From assembly GCF_000217715.1 (NCBI RefSeq), contig NC_015666.1, forward strand, positions 186,001 through 250,000: a stretch of DNA of 64,000 nt, read 5' to 3'. The notes under the pieces are model-generated. The model was not told the origin of the DNA and made no database searches. It worked only from the letters and a program-made list of their open reading frames with translations. The first letter of the stretch is position 1. Every line of letters begins with the position of its first letter. Both the position numbers and the translations under genes were made by a program. Positions 59,291 through 64,000 of this stretch are shown here, in pieces. This stretch comes from Halopiger xanaduensis SH-6 (GTDB lineage: Archaea > Halobacteriota > Halobacteria > Halobacteriales > Natrialbaceae).

Positions 59291-61770
59291 GTGAGCTCCC
59301 ACCGAAAACCACGATCAAACGGTGGCTGGTCACGACGAACCACAAGGACGTCGGGATGATGTACATCGCGACGTCCCTGTTCTTCCTGCTGTTCGGCGGA
59401 GTCATGGCGCTGCTGTTCCGCACCCATCTCTGGGCGCCCGGCGGAATCGGGCTGCTCGACGGGATGCAGTTCAACCAGGCCGTGACGACCCACGGCTTCC
59501 TGATGGTGTTCTGGTTCCTCTCGCCGTTCGCGACCGGGTTCGCGAACTACTTCGTCCCGCTGCAGATCGGGGCGAAGGATCTGGCGTTCCCGCGGCTGAA
59601 CGCGATGAGTTACTGGTTCTACCTGTTCTCGGGGGTGCTCCTGAGCATGTCGTACTTCCTGGGCCAGGCGTTCGCCGGCGGGTGGACCCTGTACGCGCCG
59701 CTGAACGTGCCGACGTACACGACGGCGATGGAGGCTGCAACCGGCGGTAACGCGACCATCCTCGCGCTGGTGCTGTTCACGATTTCGATCACGATGGGTA
59801 CCGTCAACTTCCTCGTGACGATCCACCGTTCGCGCGCGGAGGGACTCGGCCTCTGGAACATGCCGATGTTCACCTGGTCGTGGCTGCTGACCGTCTGGAT
59901 GATGCTGTTCGCCTTCGCGGCGCTGCTGGCCGCACTCCTGCTGCTGGCCGTCGACCGAACCTTCCTGACGCAGTACTTTGCGACCAACGAGGGCTCGAGC
60001 CTGCTGTGGGCGCACCTGTTCTGGTTCTTCGGCCATCCGGAGGTGTACATCGTCTTCTTCCCCGCGCTGGGGATCATGTTCGAGGTCTTCCAGACGTTCA
60101 CGGGTCGGCGACTCGTCGGTCGTAAGTGGGTCATCATCGCGATGGTTCTGGTGGCGGTCCAGTCGTTCCTCGTCTGGATGCACCACATGTTCCTGTCGAC
60201 CATCAACCTCGAGATCAAGACCCTGATGATGGCGACGACCATCGGGATCTCGCTGCCGTTCGACCTGATGGTCTTCTCGCTGATCTACACGATGGTCAAG
60301 GGACGGGTCCGGTTCACGACCCCGTTCCTGTTTGCAATGGGCGCGCTCGTCCTGTTCATCCTCGGCGGGATCACCGGGGTCTTCCTCGGGGCGGTCGTGC
60401 TCGACTACGAGTTCCGCGGCACCTACTGGGTCGTCGCGCACTTCCACTACGTGATGGTCTCGGGCGTCACGGCGCTGGTCGGCGGGCTCTACTATTGGTG
60501 GCCCAAGATCACCGGGAAGATGTACTCCGAGGCGCTCGGGAAGCTCAACTTCGCGGTGTACTTCATCGGCTTCAACCTGCTGTACTTCCCGCTGTTCCTC
60601 GCCTGGGAGACGCCCCGCCGCGTCTTCGAGTATCCCGAAGGGTACCAGCTCTACCACCAGGTCGCGACGGTCGGCGCGTTCATCCTCGGCGCCTCCTTCC
60701 TGATCATGTTCTACACGCTCGGGAAGAGTTGGCTTTCGGGGCCGGACGCACCCGACAACCCCTGGAAGTACTCCCGCACGGCCGAGTGGGCGATTCCCTC
60801 CCCCCCGCCGGCGGAGAACTGGCCCGGCCGTCCGAGCTACGCCAGCGGGAGCCTCGAGTTCCTCGAGGATTCGGCCGCGGCGACCGACGGCGGCGTCGCT
60901 CACGAACAGAGCGCTGCCGGCCATGCGGCGGCCGGCCACGAAGAAGAGCACGTCGACCACGCCAGCATCTGGCCGTTCGGCATCGGGCTGGGGACGTTCA
61001 CGTTCTTCCTCGGCCTCTCCGGTCTCACGCCGTACGTCGTCCAGTTCGCGGAAGGGGTCGGCGAACACGCACCCGAGGGTCTTGCCGGAACGAGCGCCGA
61101 GCCGAACATCGTCTACCCAGCGGTGATGCTGCTGGGCGTGGCGATCATGGGCTACTCGCTGTTCAAGCTCGGCGTCGAGGACTTCAACCCGCCCACGATG
61201 GCCATCGCCGAACGCTGGCCGTTCGGCGGGGTCGACAACATGAAGATGGGGGTCTGGGTGTTCCTCGCGTCCGACGTCGTCGTCTTCGGCGGCGCGATCG
61301 GCGCGTTCATCTTCATGCGCCTGCACATGGGCTGGGGCAACTGGCACCTCGACTCGATCACCACGGCTGGGCTGGTCAACACCTACGTGCTGTTGACCTC
61401 GAGTTTCACCGTCATCCTGGCGCTGGCGTACGCCGAGCGCCGCGACAAGACGAAGATGCTCGGCTCGATGGTCGCAACGGTGCTGCTGGCGCTGGTGTTC
61501 ATGGGCGTCAAGGCCTACGAGTACGGCGCGAAGTTCGCTGACGGCCACTACTGGTGGTACAGCATCGAGTATTCGATCTACTTCGTGACCACCGGGCTGC
61601 ACGCACTCCACGTGATCCTCGGCGTCATCATCGCGCTGTTCATGATCTACCGGATCCTCAGCGTCGACGCCTACCTCGAGGATCACCGGCCGGTCGAGCA
61701 CTTCGGGCTCTACTGGCACTTCGTGGACATCGTGTGGGTGTTCCTGTTCCCGCTGTTCTACCTCTTCTAA
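59287..61770 (+). CDS. coxA: Fused cytochrome c oxidase subunits I and III
   Basis: This 827-residue membrane protein joins subunit I (about 1-540) to subunit III (about 610-827). The subunit I metal ligands are complete: His in VTTHGFLMVFW (haem a), HPEVY with the His-Tyr cross-link, WMHHMF (CuB) and VAHFHYVM (haem a3/a). The D-channel Asp is in IGAKDLAFPRLNAMSYW. The usual K-channel lysine near GIKVF of A-type oxidases is not seen (LPFDLMVFSLIY). Subunit III begins near FPPTM-like FNPPTMAIAERWPFGGVDNMKMGVWVFLASDVVVFGG. It reduces oxygen as the terminal oxidase and probably pumps protons. A hairpin terminator follows. Confidence 0.93.
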   Translation: MSELPPKTTIKRWLVTTNHKDVGMMYIATSLFFLLFGGVMALLFRTHLWAPGGIGLLDGMQFNQAVTTHGFLMVFWFLSPFATGFANYFVPLQIGAKDLAFPRLNAMSYWFYLFSGVLLSMSYFLGQAFAGGWTLYAPLNVPTYTTAMEAATGGNATILALVLFTISITMGTVNFLVTIHRSRAEGLGLWNMPMFTWSWLLTVWMMLFAFAALLAALLLLAVDRTFLTQYFATNEGSSLLWAHLFWFFGHPEVYIVFFPALGIMFEVFQTFTGRRLVGRKWVIIAMVLVAVQSFLVWMHHMFLSTINLEIKTLMMATTIGISLPFDLMVFSLIYTMVKGRVRFTTPFLFAMGALVLFILGGITGVFLGAVVLDYEFRGTYWVVAHFHYVMVSGVTALVGGLYYWWPKITGKMYSEALGKLNFAVYFIGFNLLYFPLFLAWETPRRVFEYPEGYQLYHQVATVGAFILGASFLIMFYTLGKSWLSGPDAPDNPWKYSRTAEWAIPSPPPAENWPGRPSYASGSLEFLEDSAAATDGGVAHEQSAAGHAAAGHEEEHVDHASIWPFGIGLGTFTFFLGLSGLTPYVVQFAEGVGEHAPEGLAGTSAEPNIVYPAVMLLGVAIMGYSLFKLGVEDFNPPTMAIAERWPFGGVDNMKMGVWVFLASDVVVFGGAIGAFIFMRLHMGWGNWHLDSITTAGLVNTYVLLTSSFTVILALAYAERRDKTKMLGSMVATVLLALVFMGVKAYEYGAKFADGHYWWYSIEYSIYFVTTGLHALHVILGVIIALFMIYRILSVDAYLEDHRPVEHFGLYWHFVDIVWVFLFPLFYLF

Positions 61771-61773
61771 GCG

Positions 61774-61796
61774 CGACCGCGCCTCGAGCGCGGTCG
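61774..61796 (+). terminator. Hairpin terminator of cox operon
   Basis: CGACCGCGC (61774-61782) and GCGCGGTCG (61788-61796) pair perfectly around CTCGA, four bases after the coxAC stop region, with a TTTTT run at 61823-61827. Confidence 0.65.
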
Positions 61797-61827
61797 ATTC
61801 GGGTTTCGGTTCGCGGCCTCGGTTTTT

Positions 61828-62124
61828 GCTGCGGCGACTGTTCAAGGGACGACTGCATCGGAGCCGTCGCTGTTCTATCGAGCACGCCGGAGACACAGTT
61901 CCTGTATTGTGCCGTCGACTCTGGTGGGCTAGCGGGCAACGCTCGAGACGAGCGGCGGTTGCCGTTCCAGTGATACTCTCTCACCCGGAACAGCAACCGC
62001 CCGCACTCGTCGGAAGATGCTGTCCACAGCGGCGAGGTGCCTGCAAACCAAACGAGTCAGAGACAGTGGGTCACCCGTCCGCTAACTGGCTCGTCGAATC
62101 GGGATACGAGCGACGGCTGCACGA
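61828..62124. other. Intergenic, no gene recognised
   Basis: Between the convergent cox operon and protease gene I see nothing coding. Short frames are compositionally random. Confidence 0.45.
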
Positions 62125-63828
62125 CTACCGCTCGAGTCGCTCGCGGCCGGAGCCGGACAGCGCCGTGACGACACAGAGGCCGAGAACGACCGCCAGTCCG
62201 ACCGTGGCAAGCTGTCCCGGCCAGCCGATGCCGGCTGCATCGCCATCGCCGGCCGTGCTACCGCCGTCAGCGGTACTCTCGTCGGACTGACTTCCGTTCG
62301 AACCACCGGCGGACTCCATCGACGACTCGACTTCGCTAGTGCGTTCGACGAGTTCGTCGGCGGCAGCGTCGGCGTCGATGATTCCGGTGCCGTACCGCGT
62401 TTCTACAGCCGACTTCTGGTCGCCAGCGGGACGCTGCGTCGTCTCGGTGAGCACGCTCGAGAGGTCCGCCGGCGTCGCCTCGGGTTCGATCGAGCGCAGG
62501 AGGCCAGCGGTGCCGGCGACGTGGGGCGCCGCCATCGACGTCCCGGGCATGCGCGCGTAGCCGCCGTCGGGCATGGTGCTCGCGATGTCGACCCCGGGGG
62601 CGACGACGTCGGGAACGGTATACGCATCCGGCCAGTCGGACGGGGTCGCCTCCCAGTCGGTCCGGTTGAGTCGCTCGCCGCCGGAGAAGGCTGCGACCGT
62701 CCCGTCGGCTGCCACGGCACCGACGGAAAGCGTCTCGTAGACGTTCCCCGGCGAGCCCGATGTTTCCGGTCCCTCGTTCCCGATCGCTCCGACGACGATC
62801 GCCCCGCTCAGGTTCGCGTTGCGTATCGGCTCGATAAACTGCGGGTACGTCCCCGTCGTGCCGAGGCTCATGTTGATGACGTCCGCATCCTCAGCGAGCG
62901 CCCACTCCATGCCGGCGAGGATCTGGGCGAACGTTCCGTTCGTCTCGTTCATAACGAGCCCGTGCAGGAGCTCGGCCTCGGGCGCGACGCCGATCGCCGT
63001 CCCGGTCGCGGCGCTGCCGGCGACCGTCCCGCTGACGTGCGTGCCGTGCACGCCGGTATCGTGGGGTCTCGAGTCTGTCACCCGCTGGCCGGCGTCGTCG
63101 AACTCCGCCCACCCGCCGGGATAGGTCGGATCCGACGGATCGTCGGTGTACAACTCGAGGTCGGGGTGAGACGGCTCGATACCGGTATCGAGCACGGCGA
63201 CGCGAACGCCCTCGCCGCGCGTCTCGTACTCGTCCCAGACCGACGGGACACCGATCGCGGCGATCGCAGGTGTCACCGCAACGTCGCTCGCGGCTCGAGC
63301 GGTACCGCCCGCGGAACTCGCCGCCGGCGTTCCGTTCACCGCGGTCGGCTCCGCAGGCCGGTCCGGAACGGGGACCTCGAAGTTCTCGTGGACCGCTTCG
63401 ACGGCCTCGAACCGCTCGAACGTCTCGAGGTCGACGCGCTCGAGGTTTACTTCCAGTAATACGGCGTTGGTCACCCAGAACTCCTCTGCGACGGTGATCC
63501 CTCGAGTGTCGGCCGCGTACTCGAGGATCGGATCCTGCGTTGCTTCGGCGTGTTCCTCGAGGCGATCGGTATCGACGTCGTTCCCGTCAGCAGCAACGGC
63601 CGTGTCAATTACCGGCGCGTCCTCGAGTCTGACGATCACCTCGACGCTGGTTCCGTTCGCCGGGAGGTCGTCGTCGATCCGAATTCCGTCGTCCGTCGGC
63701 GGACCGTCGGTGTGGTCCGCTGTCATCGCTGATACACCCGCTGCGATCGGCCCCGCAGAGAGGAGCAGCAGACAGACGACGATCGGAACGATCCCCGACC
63801 GTCCCACTCTCGCGCGACGCGAAGTCAT
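62125..63828 (-). CDS. Secreted subtilisin-like serine protease (S8)
   Basis: This 567-residue protein has a Sec-type signal (residues about 10-33), an inhibitor-like propeptide (SVEVIVRLEDAPVIDTAVAADG ... FEAVEAVHENFEVPVPD), and an S8 catalytic domain. The triad is intact: Asp in VRVAVLDTGIEPSHPD, His in GVHGTHVSGTVAG, Ser in GTSMAAPHVAGTAGLLRS, plus the oxyanion Asn in VGAIGNEGPE. A Ser/Gly/Asp-rich linker leads to a C-terminal helix (GQLATVGLAVVLGLCVVTAL) and a basic tail, so the protease is probably tethered to the cell surface rather than freely released like halolysin. I chose the ATG at 63828; 63843 is also in frame. Confidence 0.92.
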   Translation of the reverse strand: MTSRRARVGRSGIVPIVVCLLLLSAGPIAAGVSAMTADHTDGPPTDDGIRIDDDLPANGTSVEVIVRLEDAPVIDTAVAADGNDVDTDRLEEHAEATQDPILEYAADTRGITVAEEFWVTNAVLLEVNLERVDLETFERFEAVEAVHENFEVPVPDRPAEPTAVNGTPAASSAGGTARAASDVAVTPAIAAIGVPSVWDEYETRGEGVRVAVLDTGIEPSHPDLELYTDDPSDPTYPGGWAEFDDAGQRVTDSRPHDTGVHGTHVSGTVAGSAATGTAIGVAPEAELLHGLVMNETNGTFAQILAGMEWALAEDADVINMSLGTTGTYPQFIEPIRNANLSGAIVVGAIGNEGPETSGSPGNVYETLSVGAVAADGTVAAFSGGERLNRTDWEATPSDWPDAYTVPDVVAPGVDIASTMPDGGYARMPGTSMAAPHVAGTAGLLRSIEPEATPADLSSVLTETTQRPAGDQKSAVETRYGTGIIDADAAADELVERTSEVESSMESAGGSNGSQSDESTADGGSTAGDGDAAGIGWPGQLATVGLAVVLGLCVVTALSGSGRERLER

Positions 63829-64000
63829 AGTATGGACACACACAGACAGCCAGTCAATAAAGAAGTTCGCAGTATCGAACCGGTTCTGGATGGAGCAGGT
63901 AATCGTCGGTTGCTAGACGGGTAACGAACGCACCGAGGATTCCCTCGAGCCGCCCGAACGACGACATGAGGAAGGTATAAGTGGTCGTCAGCCACAATGC

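Noticed and set aside
58951-61896. A 981-codon open frame antisense to the cox genes
   Set aside because: It is compositionally biased (Arg, Glu, Val, Asp rich), has no family motifs and is exactly antisense to clear oxidase genes. Long antisense frames are normal in GC-rich haloarchaeal DNA.
63976-63999. Promoter and start codon of a gene leaving the window
   Set aside because: GGTATAA lies only about 19 nt before an ATG at 63997, too close for the usual leaderless spacing, and nothing of the coding sequence is visible.

Overview
The window is chromosomal DNA from an extremely halophilic archaeon, most likely of the Natrialbales type (Natrinema/Haloterrigena-like); the exact genus is inference. 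The evidence is high GC, very acidic proteins, leaderless genes with a TATA-like box about 27-30 nt before the start codon, GAGGTGAT-type ribosome binding sites on internal operon genes, Tat signals with RR motifs, frequent CTCGAG and rare CTAG, and typical archaeal genes (Nop5/fibrillarin, Cbf5, DUF63, DUF106, DUF309, HalOD1, Bat-type HTH). There are no rRNA genes, CRISPR arrays or intact transposons.

Layout. 1-9 kb: HalOD1 protein, small unknowns, aldo/keto reductase, CysD-like PP-loop protein, a DUF354-wecB sugar operon, and a Tat-exported unknown. 9-16.6 kb: monothiol glutaredoxin, methyltransferase, AstE-like deacylase, DUF309, a zinc ribbon under a palindromic promoter, tRNA-Leu(CAA), HTTM membrane protein, inositol monophosphatase and DUF63. 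16.9-24 kb: two tandem permease-UspA fusions, a BNR_4 propeller, a CxxC/CxC microprotein overlapping a UspA gene, then a Bat-type regulator. 25-28.5 kb: nop5-flpA, followed by a patchwork of a secreted DUF7282 protein, a leftover 3' end of a second flpA and an AT-rich lipoprotein gene. 29-37.5 kb: gshA, an SGNH-like protein, a flavin oxidoreductase, UspA, TauE/SafE, AI-2E and a divergent Nramp transporter. 38-42.5 kb: gyrB-gyrA. 42.8-49 kb: two regulators, arginase, NDH-2, a hexapeptide acyltransferase, an Nmad3-like protein and microproteins. 49.3-57.2 kb: tRNA-Pro(GGG), cbf5, cmk, DUF106 and adk, the last separated from the others by two long pilin-like surface protein genes. 57.3-64 kb: an unknown gene, the coxB and fused coxAC oxidase operon, and a secreted subtilisin.

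The most novel-looking locus is 52.3-56.6 kb. Two related large exported proteins with type IV pilin-like N-termini sit on the opposite strand inside the adk / DUF106-cmk-cbf5 housekeeping cluster. One carries an intact MIDAS-type von Willebrand A domain placed just before the family's C-terminal strand. A truncated gene remnant lies between them. I infer a recently acquired, metal-ion-dependent surface adhesion module. Other strong signals are promoter-overlapping palindromes (zinc ribbon, DtxR regulator, UspA, gyrB), the flpA 3'-end scar, and UspA halves of the tandem transporters that are much more alike than their membrane halves.
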